A stretch of DNA of 64,000 bases from Bordetella parapertussis. GTDB taxonomy: Bacteria; Pseudomonadota; Gammaproteobacteria; Burkholderiales; SG8-39. A program made the translations under genes and the position numbers. The notes below the pieces were generated by a model. That model had not been told where the DNA came from. It made no database searches and saw only the letters and a program-made list of their open reading frames with translations. The first letter of the stretch is position 1. Every line of letters starts with the position of its first letter. Positions 35,753 to 43,775 of this stretch are shown in pieces. The stretch spans positions 54,576 to 118,575 of the forward strand of contig CAMAXP010000006.1 of NCBI GenBank assembly GCA_945862265.1. The letters are read 5' to 3'.

Positions 35753-37267
35753 ATGAACAAGCCCGCCGACCTGAAGCTCGCAACCGTCCCGATGTGGATC
35801 AACGGGAAGGCCGTCGTTCCCGCCGGTCGCATGGGCGACGTCTACAACCCTGCCACGGGCGAGGTCACGAAGCAGGTGCCGTATGCCGACGCGGCTGCGA
35901 TCGATTCCGCCGTGCAGGCCGCCACGGCCGCGCTGCCCGCGTGGCGCGACGCGCCGCCGCTGCGCCGCGCCCGTGTGATGCAGAAATTCCTGCAGCTCAT
36001 GCAGGACAACCAGAAGGTGCTCGCCGAGCTCGTCACCGCCGAGCACGGCAAGACGCTGCCTGACGCGATGGGATCCGTGCAGCGCGGCATCGAGGTCATC
36101 GAGTTCGCCTGCGGCGTGCCGCACCTCCTCAAAGGCGAGTATTCCGAGAACGTCGGGTCCGGCGTCGACAGCCACAGCGTGCGCCAGCCGGTGGGCGTCT
36201 GCGCGGGCATCACGCCGTTCAACTTCCCGGTGATGGTGCCGCTGTGGATGTTCCCCGTCGCGATCGCCTGCGGCAACACGTTCATCCTCAAGCCTTCCGA
36301 GAAGGTGCCTTCGGCTTCGGTCAAGATGGCCGAGCTCTTCAAACAGGCCGGCCTGCCCGACGGCGTGCTCAACGTCGTGCACGGCGACAAGGTCGCGGTG
36401 GACGCGATCCTCGCGCACCCGGGCATCAGCGCCGTGTCGTTTGTCGGCTCGACGCCGATAGCCAAGTACATCTACGAAACCTGCGCCCACTACGGCAAGC
36501 GCGTGCAGGCGCTGGGCGGGGCGAAGAACCACGCGGTGGTCCTGCCCGACGCCGACATGGAATTCACCGCCGATGCGCTGATCGGCGCGGCCTATGGCTC
36601 GGCGGGCGAGCGCTGCATGGCGATCTCCGCGGTGGTTGCGGTGGGCGCAGCGGCGGACCCGATCGTCGAGTTGCTCAGGAAGAAGGCCGAGGCGATCAAG
36701 ATCGGCCCGGGCACGATGGAGGGCGCCGACATGGGCCCGCTCGTCTCGGCCGTGCATCGCGACAAGGTCAAGGGCTACGTGGATGCGGGCGTGAAGGAGG
36801 GCGCGAAGCTCGTCTCCGACGGGCGCGGACTGGTGGTCAAGGGCCACGAGAACGGCTACTTCCTCGGCACCACGCTGTTCGACGACGTGAAGCCCACGAT
36901 GAGCATCTACAAGGACGAGATCTTCGGGCCGGTGCTGATCGTGCTGAGAGTCAAGACGCTCGAAGAGGCGATCGCCCTGGTGAATTCCAACCAGTATGCC
37001 AACGGCGTGGCGCTCTTCACCGAGTCGGGCGGCGCCGCACGGCGTTTCGAGAACGAAATCCAGGTCGGGATGGTCGGCGTGAACGTGCCGATTCCCGTGC
37101 CGGTCGCGTTCTATTCGTTCGGTGGCTGGAAGAACTCGCTCTTCGGCGACCTGCACGTGCACGGCGTCGAAGGCGTCAAGTTCTACACCCGCACCAAGGT
37201 CGTCACCACCCGCTGGCCGCACCAGGACACCCCCGCGCCCGGCTTCAACATGCCCACCCTCGGCTGA
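35753..37267 (+). CDS. mmsA: methylmalonate-semialdehyde dehydrogenase (CoA-acylating)
   Basis: A 504-residue aldehyde dehydrogenase of the MmsA subfamily, which converts methylmalonate or malonate semialdehyde plus CoA to propionyl- or acetyl-CoA. It has WINGKAV and VYNPATGEV at the start, PFNFPVMVPLWMFPVAIACGN, SFVGSTPIAKYIY, and LGGAKNHAVVLPDAD. The catalytic Cys is near 288 in GSAGERCMAIS. It ends FYTRTKVVTTRWP, a subfamily hallmark. It functions in valine, beta-alanine and inositol degradation. It is divergent from nhaA and convergent with the RraA-like gene, with a perfect palindrome between the two stops. Confidence 0.93.
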   Translation: MNKPADLKLATVPMWINGKAVVPAGRMGDVYNPATGEVTKQVPYADAAAIDSAVQAATAALPAWRDAPPLRRARVMQKFLQLMQDNQKVLAELVTAEHGKTLPDAMGSVQRGIEVIEFACGVPHLLKGEYSENVGSGVDSHSVRQPVGVCAGITPFNFPVMVPLWMFPVAIACGNTFILKPSEKVPSASVKMAELFKQAGLPDGVLNVVHGDKVAVDAILAHPGISAVSFVGSTPIAKYIYETCAHYGKRVQALGGAKNHAVVLPDADMEFTADALIGAAYGSAGERCMAISAVVAVGAAADPIVELLRKKAEAIKIGPGTMEGADMGPLVSAVHRDKVKGYVDAGVKEGAKLVSDGRGLVVKGHENGYFLGTTLFDDVKPTMSIYKDEIFGPVLIVLRVKTLEEAIALVNSNQYANGVALFTESGGAARRFENEIQVGMVGVNVPIPVPVAFYSFGGWKNSLFGDLHVHGVEGVKFYTRTKVVTTRWPHQDTPAPGFNMPTLG

Positions 37268-37278
37268 ACCCGAAACCC

Positions 37279-37300
37279 GGGACAGACCCGGGTCTGTCCC
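37279..37300. terminator. perfect 22-bp palindrome between convergent genes, possible bidirectional terminator or dispersed repeat
   Basis: GGGACAGACCC (37279-37289) is directly followed by its exact complement GGGTCTGTCCC (37290-37300). It sits 12 bp after the mmsA stop and 3 bp before the RraA-like stop, ideal for a shared terminator, although no long U-tract follows. I recall similar GGGACAGACCC-type palindromes as dispersed intergenic repeats in proteobacteria. Confidence 0.6.
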
Positions 37301-37303
37301 CGA

Positions 37304-38041
37304 TTATTTCGGGCGCTTGGCGTTGGCGAGGTCAGGGACGCTGACGCTGGCGGCGACCTGCGCGAGGCGGTCTTCCTCGTAGCGCACGAGCTTCCTGACC
37401 ACTTCCATTACTTCGGCCGCGCGATTGAACGGCACGAAGCACACGCCGACTTCGTCCGCGACCACCAGGTCGCCGGGGTTTACTTCGATGCCGCAGATGC
37501 GCACCGGCACGTTGATCGCCATGGTCTCGATGCGCCACTTGCCGGTGACCGGGCTCGCGCCGCGCGACCAGACCGGATAGCCGATCGCGCGCTGGTGGTC
37601 GATGTCGCGCACCGCGCCGTCGACGATCGCACCGAGTTCGCCCTGCCGCTTGCCTATGGACGCCGAGATCGCGCCCATGCTTGAGATCCCTTCGATGCCC
37701 TGGATCACCAGCACGTCGCCGTCCTTCGCGAGGTTGTGCGCCTCGATTTCACCGAGCCGCGAAACCTTTGTCGCGACCGCTTCGGCCACGGGGATCGCGA
37801 GCCGCCGGTTCAACGCAGTCAGCGCCTGCCCGGCGATGCGCGCCTTCGGGTCCGTCGGGCGCAGCACCGCGGCAGGAATGCCGCAGGTGATGCCCAGTTC
37901 GTCGCAGGCGTCCGAGACGAGGCCCGACAGGTCGCCGAGCGCGCGGTAGGCTGCGAGCAGGTCGTCGGGCATCCGCGGGAGTTCGAGCAGGCCGATGCTG
38001 TCGCGGGGAATCTTGCCGGTGAGCGGTTTGTCCATGGTCAT
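37304..38041 (-). CDS. RraA-family protein, probable 4-hydroxy-2-oxo acid aldolase-like enzyme
   Basis: A 245-residue member of the RraA / HMG aldolase family. Family features are SDACDELGITCGIPAAVLRP, AGQALTALN, DVLVIQGIEGISSMGAISASIGKRQGELGAIVDGAVRD with the substrate-binding Gly and Arg loop, and VNPGDLVVADEVGVCFVP containing the metal-site Asp region. Family members cleave 4-hydroxy-4-methyl-2-oxoglutarate or oxaloacetate-type acids. Others only bind RNase E, but the longer length and metabolic context favour an aldolase. The start ATG at 38041 overlaps the SMP-30 gene stop (ATGA), so the two are translationally coupled. Confidence 0.82.
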   Translation of the reverse strand: MTMDKPLTGKIPRDSIGLLELPRMPDDLLAAYRALGDLSGLVSDACDELGITCGIPAAVLRPTDPKARIAGQALTALNRRLAIPVAEAVATKVSRLGEIEAHNLAKDGDVLVIQGIEGISSMGAISASIGKRQGELGAIVDGAVRDIDHQRAIGYPVWSRGASPVTGKWRIETMAINVPVRICGIEVNPGDLVVADEVGVCFVPFNRAAEVMEVVRKLVRYEEDRLAQVAASVSVPDLANAKRPK

Positions 38042-38904
38042 CCCCCGAATCGCCCCTCGGGCAACCCGCGCACGCCCGGCCGCACTGCAAGCACGCTGCC
38101 CGCGAGCGGCTGCTTCGCCAGGTCTTCCGCCGTAAGCCTCTGCGTTGCCGTCGTCACATAGAGCGTATCGAAGTCCTTGCCGCCGAAGCAGCAGCACGTC
38201 GGGTTGGCCACGGGCATGGGGATCACGCGGTCGACCTTGCCCGCAGGTGTGTAGCGCACCAGTCGCCCGTTGCCGTACTCCGCGTTCCACAGGCCCCCGT
38301 CGGCGTCCACGCACGACCCGTCGGGCCGGCCTTCGGTTTCGGCAAACACACGCTCGTTCGAGATCCCGCCGCTGGCGAGGTCGAAATCGAAAGCCCAGAT
38401 GCGATTGCGGTGCGTGTCACCGAAATACAGGGTGCGGTTGTCGGGGCTCCAAGCAAGGCTGTTCGGCACGACGATGTCGCCGCGCATGTGCGTGCAGCTT
38501 AGGTCTGCAGACAGGCGATACAACGATCCCGTCGGATCGCGCCGCACGTCGCTCATCGTGCCCGCCCAGAATCGGCCCGCGCGATCGCAGCGCCCGTCAT
38601 TGAAGCGGTTCTCGGGCAGGTGCGCTTCAGGCTGCGCGGCGACCTCGAGCTTCCCGGTTTCGGTGTCGAGGAAGTGCAGTCCAGACTGCAGCGCTGCGAG
38701 CATGCCGCCTTTTTCGCGGAAGGCCACGCTGCCCACGACGCCCGGCAGCGCGAGTGCGCGCACGGCGCCGGTGGCCGGGTCCCAGCGCTTCAGCGCCGGT
38801 CCGCGGCTGTCCACCCACCACAGCACGCCTTCGCGCTCGCACCACAGCGGGCACTCGCCGAGGCGGTCATTGCCCTTCACGACGCAGTCAATTTGAAATG
38901 CCAT
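38038..38904 (-). CDS. SMP-30/gluconolactonase/LRE-family lactonase
   Basis: A 288-residue six-bladed beta-propeller of the SMP-30 family. It opens GNDRLGECPLWCEREGVLWWVD with the first metal-binding Glu. NRFNDGRCDRAGRFWAGTM carries the Asn/Asp metal site, followed by VVPNSLAWSPDNRTLYFGDT, RPDGSCVDADGGLWNAEYG, and PVANPTCCCFGGKDFDTLYVTTA. Such enzymes open sugar-acid lactones. The ATG at 38904 is preferred over an upstream ATG by fit to the family. It is only 35 bp from the divergent dehydrogenase start, and is coupled to the RraA-like gene downstream. Confidence 0.88.
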   Translation of the reverse strand: MAFQIDCVVKGNDRLGECPLWCEREGVLWWVDSRGPALKRWDPATGAVRALALPGVVGSVAFREKGGMLAALQSGLHFLDTETGKLEVAAQPEAHLPENRFNDGRCDRAGRFWAGTMSDVRRDPTGSLYRLSADLSCTHMRGDIVVPNSLAWSPDNRTLYFGDTHRNRIWAFDFDLASGGISNERVFAETEGRPDGSCVDADGGLWNAEYGNGRLVRYTPAGKVDRVIPMPVANPTCCCFGGKDFDTLYVTTATQRLTAEDLAKQPLAGSVLAVRPGVRGLPEGRFGG

Positions 38905-38939
38905 TGCCCCTTTCCCTCCGCGAAGGCACGATAGCACGC

Positions 38940-39911
38940 ATGAGCATCGTCTTCTACGGCACCCTCATCCACCACCTGAAGGACCTGTTCCTCGCCAAGG
39001 CGAGGATGCCGTGGTCGGTCGAGCGATTTTTCGAACAGGATCCGCGCGAGGATTTCGCCCGCGCGCTCAAGGACGCCGACGTGCTGGTCACGATGGCGTG
39101 GAACGCATCGTTCCCCTCCGCGCCGAAGCTCAAGCTGATCCAGGTGCCCGGCACCGGCTACGAGGGGATCGACTTCAGCGCGGTGCCCGAGGGCGTCGCG
39201 GTCTGCAACGCCTACGGACACGCCGAGGGCATGGCCGAATACACGCTGCTCGGCATGCTCGCGTGGTGCCACCGATTTTACGAGGCGGACCGCACTTTCC
39301 GCGAAGGCAGCTGGGAGTACAGCGGTCGCATGAACGGCCCAGTCAACGATGAGCTGTACGGAAAGACGCTCGGCATCGTCGGCTTCGGTTCGATCGGCCT
39401 TGCCGTCGCGGAGCGGGCGAAGCCCTTCGGCATGAAGGTCATCGCGATCAACCGCACGAAGCGCGAACCGCCCGCGTGCGTGGACCGCTGGGTGGGCTTG
39501 GACAGTTTCGATGCCGTGCTGCCCGAACTCGACTACATCGTCGTGGCGGCAGCGCTGGGCCCCGGGACGCAGGGGCTCGTCGGTCGCGCGCAGTTCGCGC
39601 TGATGAAACCTTCGGCCGTGCTCATCAACGTCGGGCGCGGCGCGATCGTCGAGGAGGAGGCGCTCTTTGAGGCGCTGAAGTCGCACCGCATCCGTGGCGC
39701 CACCATCGACGCGTGGTATGGCAGCTACCCTTCGAAGGACACGCCGCGCGTGCCGCCTTCGCGGTTCCCGTTCCACGAACTGGAGAACCTCTACATGACC
39801 CCGCATACCTCGGCGTGGACCACCGGCATGATCGACCGCCGCTGGACCGAGATCGCCGACAACCTCGACCGCTTCGCGCGCGGCGAGCCCCTGAGGAACC
39901 GCCTCAATTGA
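38940..39911 (+). CDS. D-isomer-specific 2-hydroxyacid dehydrogenase
   Basis: A 323-residue NAD(P)-dependent 2-hydroxyacid dehydrogenase. The nucleotide-binding loop is GIVGFGSIGLAVAERAKPFGM near 140. It is followed by INVGRGAIVEEEAL with the catalytic Arg region and MTPHTSAWTTGM with the catalytic His. The substrate loop region LIQVPGTGYEGID is also typical. It interconverts a 2-oxo acid and the D-2-hydroxy acid, for example glyoxylate/glycolate or hydroxypyruvate/glycerate. It is divergent from the SMP-30 gene by 35 bp. Its stop TGA overlaps the TTG start of the next gene. Confidence 0.88.
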   Translation: MSIVFYGTLIHHLKDLFLAKARMPWSVERFFEQDPREDFARALKDADVLVTMAWNASFPSAPKLKLIQVPGTGYEGIDFSAVPEGVAVCNAYGHAEGMAEYTLLGMLAWCHRFYEADRTFREGSWEYSGRMNGPVNDELYGKTLGIVGFGSIGLAVAERAKPFGMKVIAINRTKREPPACVDRWVGLDSFDAVLPELDYIVVAAALGPGTQGLVGRAQFALMKPSAVLINVGRGAIVEEEALFEALKSHRIRGATIDAWYGSYPSKDTPRVPPSRFPFHELENLYMTPHTSAWTTGMIDRRWTEIADNLDRFARGEPLRNRLN

Positions 39912-41002
39912 AGATCAAAAGCTGGTCCCTGCATTTCTACGAGCTCCCCTACGCGCGCGAGGTCGTCTGGGCCAACGCAGTCGAGAGCGCCGGCCTCTAT
40001 GCACTGCTCAGGCTCACGGACGCGGATGGCATCGAGGGCGTTGCGGAGGGCACGATCAAGGCCACGTGGACCGGCGTGTCGCCACGTTCGCTTGCCGCTG
40101 CGTTCGAGGACTTCCTGATGCCCAAGGTGGTCGGCGTCGGGTGCGACGGGGTCGCCGGGCTGATGAAGTGCCTCGAAGGCGTGCCAGAGAACCGTCTTGC
40201 CAAGGCGATGATCGACAACGCGGCCTGGCAGATCGAGGCCTGCCGCGCGGGCCAGCCGCTGTGGAAGCTCTGGGGCGGGACGCCTTCAGTCGAACTCACG
40301 TGGGCGATCACGCGCCAGCCGCCCTCCGTCATGGCGGCCGAGGCGGCGGATGTCTGCACGCGTTACGGCTTCGGCACGCTCAAGGTCAAGGGCGGGCAGG
40401 GGCTGGAAACCGACCGCACCGCCATGCGCGAGATCCGCGCCGCGGTGGGCGACAAGGTGATCCTGTACGTGGACGCGAACAGCTACTACAAGCGCTCGGA
40501 GGGATTGTCGTATTCCCTCGCAATGCGCGACCTCGGTGCGACGGTGTCCGAGGACCCGTGCCCGCTGAAGCCTGATGCAGTGTTCACGGAACTCCAGCAG
40601 GGCGCAGGCGTGCCGGTGCTGATCGACCGCACCTGCACCTCCGCGCTCGACGCAGCCCATTACCTCGAAAAAGGCGCCACGGCGCTGTCGACCAAGACCG
40701 GGCGTATCGGGTTTTCAGAGTCGCGGGAGATCTCGGCGCTGGCCGAAGCGCACGGCGCCCGGGTTGCGCTGGGCCTTTACGCGGAAAGCGCGCTAGGCAC
40801 GCTTATCAGCCTGCAGTACGGCGCGGCCATCCCGCCGAAGCTGCAGCTGGTGGCTGCGGAGCAGACGTTCTACCTGGGCATCAAGGAGCAGGTGATCGAC
40901 GCGATGCCGCCCGTCAAGGACGGGCGCATCGAACTGCCGGACTCGGCCGACCTGTCGAAACGGGTCGACTGGGACCGCGTGAAGCGCTTCGCAGTGAACT
41001 GA
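39908..41002 (+). CDS. enolase-superfamily enzyme, muconate-lactonizing (MLE) subgroup
   Basis: A 364-residue barrel enzyme. Active-site positions are all visible: a KxK pair at K159/K161 (LKVKGG), metal ligands D189 (YVDAN), E215 (VSEDP) and D240 (VLIDRT), and the opposite-face Lys263 (STKTG). That pattern marks the MLE subgroup (cycloisomerases, o-succinylbenzoate synthases, dipeptide epimerases) rather than mandelate racemase, which has a Lys-X-His pattern. I infer a TTG start at 39908, because the frame needs the MKIKSWSLHFYELP strand and the TTG overlaps the upstream stop. It abuts the convergent dioxygenase gene. Its substrate is unknown, probably an acid linked to the SMP-30/RraA genes. 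Confidence 0.85.
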   Translation: MKIKSWSLHFYELPYAREVVWANAVESAGLYALLRLTDADGIEGVAEGTIKATWTGVSPRSLAAAFEDFLMPKVVGVGCDGVAGLMKCLEGVPENRLAKAMIDNAAWQIEACRAGQPLWKLWGGTPSVELTWAITRQPPSVMAAEAADVCTRYGFGTLKVKGGQGLETDRTAMREIRAAVGDKVILYVDANSYYKRSEGLSYSLAMRDLGATVSEDPCPLKPDAVFTELQQGAGVPVLIDRTCTSALDAAHYLEKGATALSTKTGRIGFSESREISALAEAHGARVALGLYAESALGTLISLQYGAAIPPKLQLVAAEQTFYLGIKEQVIDAMPPVKDGRIELPDSADLSKRVDWDRVKRFAVN

Positions 41003-41893
41003 CTAGGCGGCGCGCGCCAGCACGCAGTCGCGCACCGACTCCGGATCCAGCGTGGTCGTGCGGCGCAGTTCGCGCCGCTGCGTGAGGTCGTAGGGCCGGC
41101 CGCGGTGCAACGTGGCGCGGTTGTCCCAGATCACGAGATCGCCGGCCTTCCATTCGTGCCGGAAGACGAACTCGCGCTGCGTGGCGTGCTCCATCAGTTC
41201 CAGCAGCAGCATCCGTCCCTCTGCAAACACCTTTTCAACCACGTGCGTGGCGTGGATGCCCACCCACAGGACCTTGCGACCCGAGCCCGAGTGCGTGCGC
41301 ACCATCGGCCACTCCACCGGCGGCATCTTCGCCAGCTCCGCCTCCGAAGGCTGGTCGCCCAGCCAGATGCGCGAATGCATCGCGGCGTGCACGCTGTGCA
41401 GGTTCGCGATCTCCGCCTTCATATCGTCGGGCAGCGCGTCGTACGCGGCGCGCAGGTCGCAGTATTCGGTCTGCCCGCCCTTGGCCGTGGGCAGCACGCA
41501 GGACAGCATCGAGTACTTGGCCGCGGGTCGCTCGAACGAGCTGTCGCTGTGCCACAGCTGGTTGGCGTAGTTCGAGATCGTCTTGCGGTCGGTCGCCGCA
41601 TGCAGGCTGCCGTCGGTCTTCACGTTGGAGATGTCGATCATCTCTTCGTGCCTGAAGCGGCTGGGCTGGCCGGGATAGAGCTTCTTGAGGCCGGAATCCA
41701 GTGTGCCGAAGCGGCTCGCGAACGCCACCTGCTGGTCCTGGTCGAGCGGCTGGCCACGGAAGACCAGCACACCGTATTTGTCCATTGCGTCGTCGATGGC
41801 GCGCACCGTGGCCGCGTCGATCGGCTTCGCGATGTCGATGCCGCTCGCGTCGGCGGCGAACAGCGGATGCAGGGGTTTCAATTGCAGGCTCAT
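41003..41893 (-). CDS. TauD/TfdA-family Fe(II)/2-oxoglutarate-dependent dioxygenase
   Basis: A 296-residue non-heme iron dioxygenase. The iron triad is His115-X-Asp117 (LWHSDSSF) and distal His263 (ATLHRGRPYD). The 2-oxoglutarate-binding Arg is in RRELRRTTTL near 274-278. Layout and the LPTAKGGQTEYCDLRAAYDALP segment are those of TfdA (2,4-D dioxygenase) and taurine dioxygenase relatives, which hydroxylate a substrate so that it falls apart. The start at 41893 (MSLQLKPLHP) drops a basic upstream extension. It is divergent from the DUF2817 gene, 40 bp apart. The true substrate could be an aryloxy- or alkyl-acid ether or a sulfonate. Confidence 0.9.
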   Translation of the reverse strand: MSLQLKPLHPLFAADASGIDIAKPIDAATVRAIDDAMDKYGVLVFRGQPLDQDQQVAFASRFGTLDSGLKKLYPGQPSRFRHEEMIDISNVKTDGSLHAATDRKTISNYANQLWHSDSSFERPAAKYSMLSCVLPTAKGGQTEYCDLRAAYDALPDDMKAEIANLHSVHAAMHSRIWLGDQPSEAELAKMPPVEWPMVRTHSGSGRKVLWVGIHATHVVEKVFAEGRMLLLELMEHATQREFVFRHEWKAGDLVIWDNRATLHRGRPYDLTQRRELRRTTTLDPESVRDCVLARAA

Positions 41894-41933
41894 GGCGATC
41901 CTCCTTCTCCTTCGCAGCGGGATATTATGCGGG

Positions 41934-43022
41934 ATGGACAAGGCAAACACCCATTTTGCTGCGAACTACGCCGACGCCCGCGCAGGCTTCCTTGCTGCGG
42001 TGCGGCGGCGCGGGCTGGCCGTCGAAACGGCCGTGAATCCCCTCAAGGGCGCGCAGGGCGAGGCCCTCGCCACCGACAGCGTGTTGCTCGGCGTGGCCGA
42101 TGCGCCGTCGCTGCTGGTGGTGACTTCCGGCACGCACGGCGTTGAGGGTTTCTGCGGCTCGGGCTGCCAGAGGGAGATCCTTCAGGACGTGGACCTGCTG
42201 CGGCGGATCGATGCGGGACGGGTCGCGGTGCTGCTCGTTCATGCGGTAAACCCCTACGGATTCTCGCACCTGCGCCGGGTCAATGAGGACAACGTCGACC
42301 TCAACCGCAACTTCCGCGCGTTTGCCGATGCGAAGGACACCAACCCCGCCTATGCCGAAGTGCACGACCTGCTCGTGCCGGCTGAGTGGCCGCCCACGGA
42401 AAAGAACCGTGCCGACCTCATGGCCTGCGCCGCACGCCTGGGCCTGCCCGCGTTCCGCGCGGCGGTCTCGGCAGGACAGAACTCGCGCAAGGAAGGCTTG
42501 TTCTACTCCGGCACGCAACCCACATGGAGCAACCGCACGATCCGCGCGCTCATCAAAAAGCACGGCACCGGCCGCAGGCGCATCGGCTGGATCGACGTCC
42601 ACACCGGCCTCGGCCCGTTCGGCCACGGCGAGAAGATCTTTGCCGGCGCGAATGACCCCGCCGAACTCGCGCGCTGCCGAGCGTGGTATGGCGCGGACGT
42701 CATGTCGTACTACGAAGGCAAGTCCGCCTCGACCGAGGTGCAGGGCTCGATGGTGATGTGCATCTATGCCGAGTGCCCGGGGATTGAAGTCACCGGCATG
42801 GGCCTTGAATACGGCACCGTGCCGTTTGAGGCGGTGCTCGACGCGATCCGCGGCGACAGCTGGCTGGCCCTCCACCCGGAGGCTTCGGCTGAGAAGCGAG
42901 CCGCGATCAAGCGCGCGATCCTCGACGCGTTCTACAGCGATACCGACGAGTGGAAGGGCCGGGTGCTGGGGCAGGCACGGACCGCGGTGCTGCAGGCGGT
43001 CACCGCGTTGTCGGCCGCTTAG
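41934..43022 (+). CDS. DUF2817 / M14-like zinc carboxypeptidase-fold protein
   Basis: A 362-residue protein of the DUF2817 family, related to M14 metallopeptidases and aspartoacylases. Candidate zinc ligands are His68 and Glu71 in SGTHGVEGF, and a later His in IDVHTGLGPFG. NEDNVDLNRNF matches the M14 substrate loop, and VTGMGLEYGTVPFEAVLDA may supply the catalytic Glu. No signal peptide is seen. It probably hydrolyses an amide bond, with substrate unknown. It is divergent from the TfdA-like gene and convergent with the intradiol dioxygenase gene, overlapping it by 4 bp at the stops. Confidence 0.82.
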   Translation: MDKANTHFAANYADARAGFLAAVRRRGLAVETAVNPLKGAQGEALATDSVLLGVADAPSLLVVTSGTHGVEGFCGSGCQREILQDVDLLRRIDAGRVAVLLVHAVNPYGFSHLRRVNEDNVDLNRNFRAFADAKDTNPAYAEVHDLLVPAEWPPTEKNRADLMACAARLGLPAFRAAVSAGQNSRKEGLFYSGTQPTWSNRTIRALIKKHGTGRRRIGWIDVHTGLGPFGHGEKIFAGANDPAELARCRAWYGADVMSYYEGKSASTEVQGSMVMCIYAECPGIEVTGMGLEYGTVPFEAVLDAIRGDSWLALHPEASAEKRAAIKRAILDAFYSDTDEWKGRVLGQARTAVLQAVTALSAA

Positions 43023-43606
43023 ACGTCCAGCACGAAATCGAAGCGCAGTGTTTCGCCTGATCGCTTCGCGACAAGTTCCGGCCGGTAGAGGCCGTCGCGC
43101 GCGTTGCCCGGGTCGTCTGCGAAGTAGGTCTGCGTGGTGAGGATCCGTCCGCCTTCCTTCGCGCGCACCTTCACGTGGATGTGCCTCGCGCGGCCGGGAT
43201 ACAGCGCCGGCAGGATGGTCTCGAGCTTGTAGCGTCCCTGCGCATCGGCCACCTGGTGGCCGCGCAGCCGGAAGCCCGTGTTGTCGTAGCGCCCTTCCGA
43301 ATCCGCGTGCCAGAAGTCGAGCCATGCGCCGGCAAGCGGCCGGCAGTCGGGGGCAAGGACCTGTCCCTCGAGGACGATCGGGGCTCCGTTGGCATCGGCG
43401 CGGAAGTTTGCCTTCATCGGCGTGCGCGGTGAATAGAACGGACCTTCGGTCTGCGCGGGCGTCGCGCGGCCGGGCTTGCATTCGGGTGTGGGCGCAAGGC
43501 GTGCGCCCTGGCCGAGAGCCGCCAATGGTGCGAAGGCGCCTGCGGCGAGCACGGCGGTGGCGCCAAGGAAGCGGCGGCGGTTCGATCGGGGGGCGAAGCG
43601 TGGCAT
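43019..43606 (-). CDS. Tat-exported intradiol ring-cleavage dioxygenase-like protein
   Basis: A 195-residue protein with a twin-arginine leader (NRRRFLGATAVLAAGAFAP) followed by a protocatechuate 3,4-dioxygenase-like beta domain. The family opening TPAQTEGPFYSP is present, then VLEGQVLAPDCRPLAGAWLDFWHAD. Iron-ligand candidates are the Tyr in GRYDN, the Tyr in ALYPGRARHIHVKV and the two His in RHIH. Classical intradiol enzymes are cytoplasmic. Exported versions exist but their substrates are poorly known. It is convergent with the DUF2817 gene and divergent from the Bug receptor at 43776, where an aromatic-catabolism operon begins. Confidence 0.85.
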   Translation of the reverse strand: MPRFAPRSNRRRFLGATAVLAAGAFAPLAALGQGARLAPTPECKPGRATPAQTEGPFYSPRTPMKANFRADANGAPIVLEGQVLAPDCRPLAGAWLDFWHADSEGRYDNTGFRLRGHQVADAQGRYKLETILPALYPGRARHIHVKVRAKEGGRILTTQTYFADDPGNARDGLYRPELVAKRSGETLRFDFVLDV

Positions 43607-43775
43607 GGCGCCAGCTTACCTCCAACTGGAGGGCAGGTTTGAATCCCGCAGCACACCGTTCCGCAGGATGCCCCGGCCGGGCCTTGGCGCAGTACGGCTT
43701 TTCCGGTAAAACAATTTAAGTGCGGTTTGCAACCAATCCGCTGTGATCGCTCGGCAACAGCCTTCGAGGGACGAA

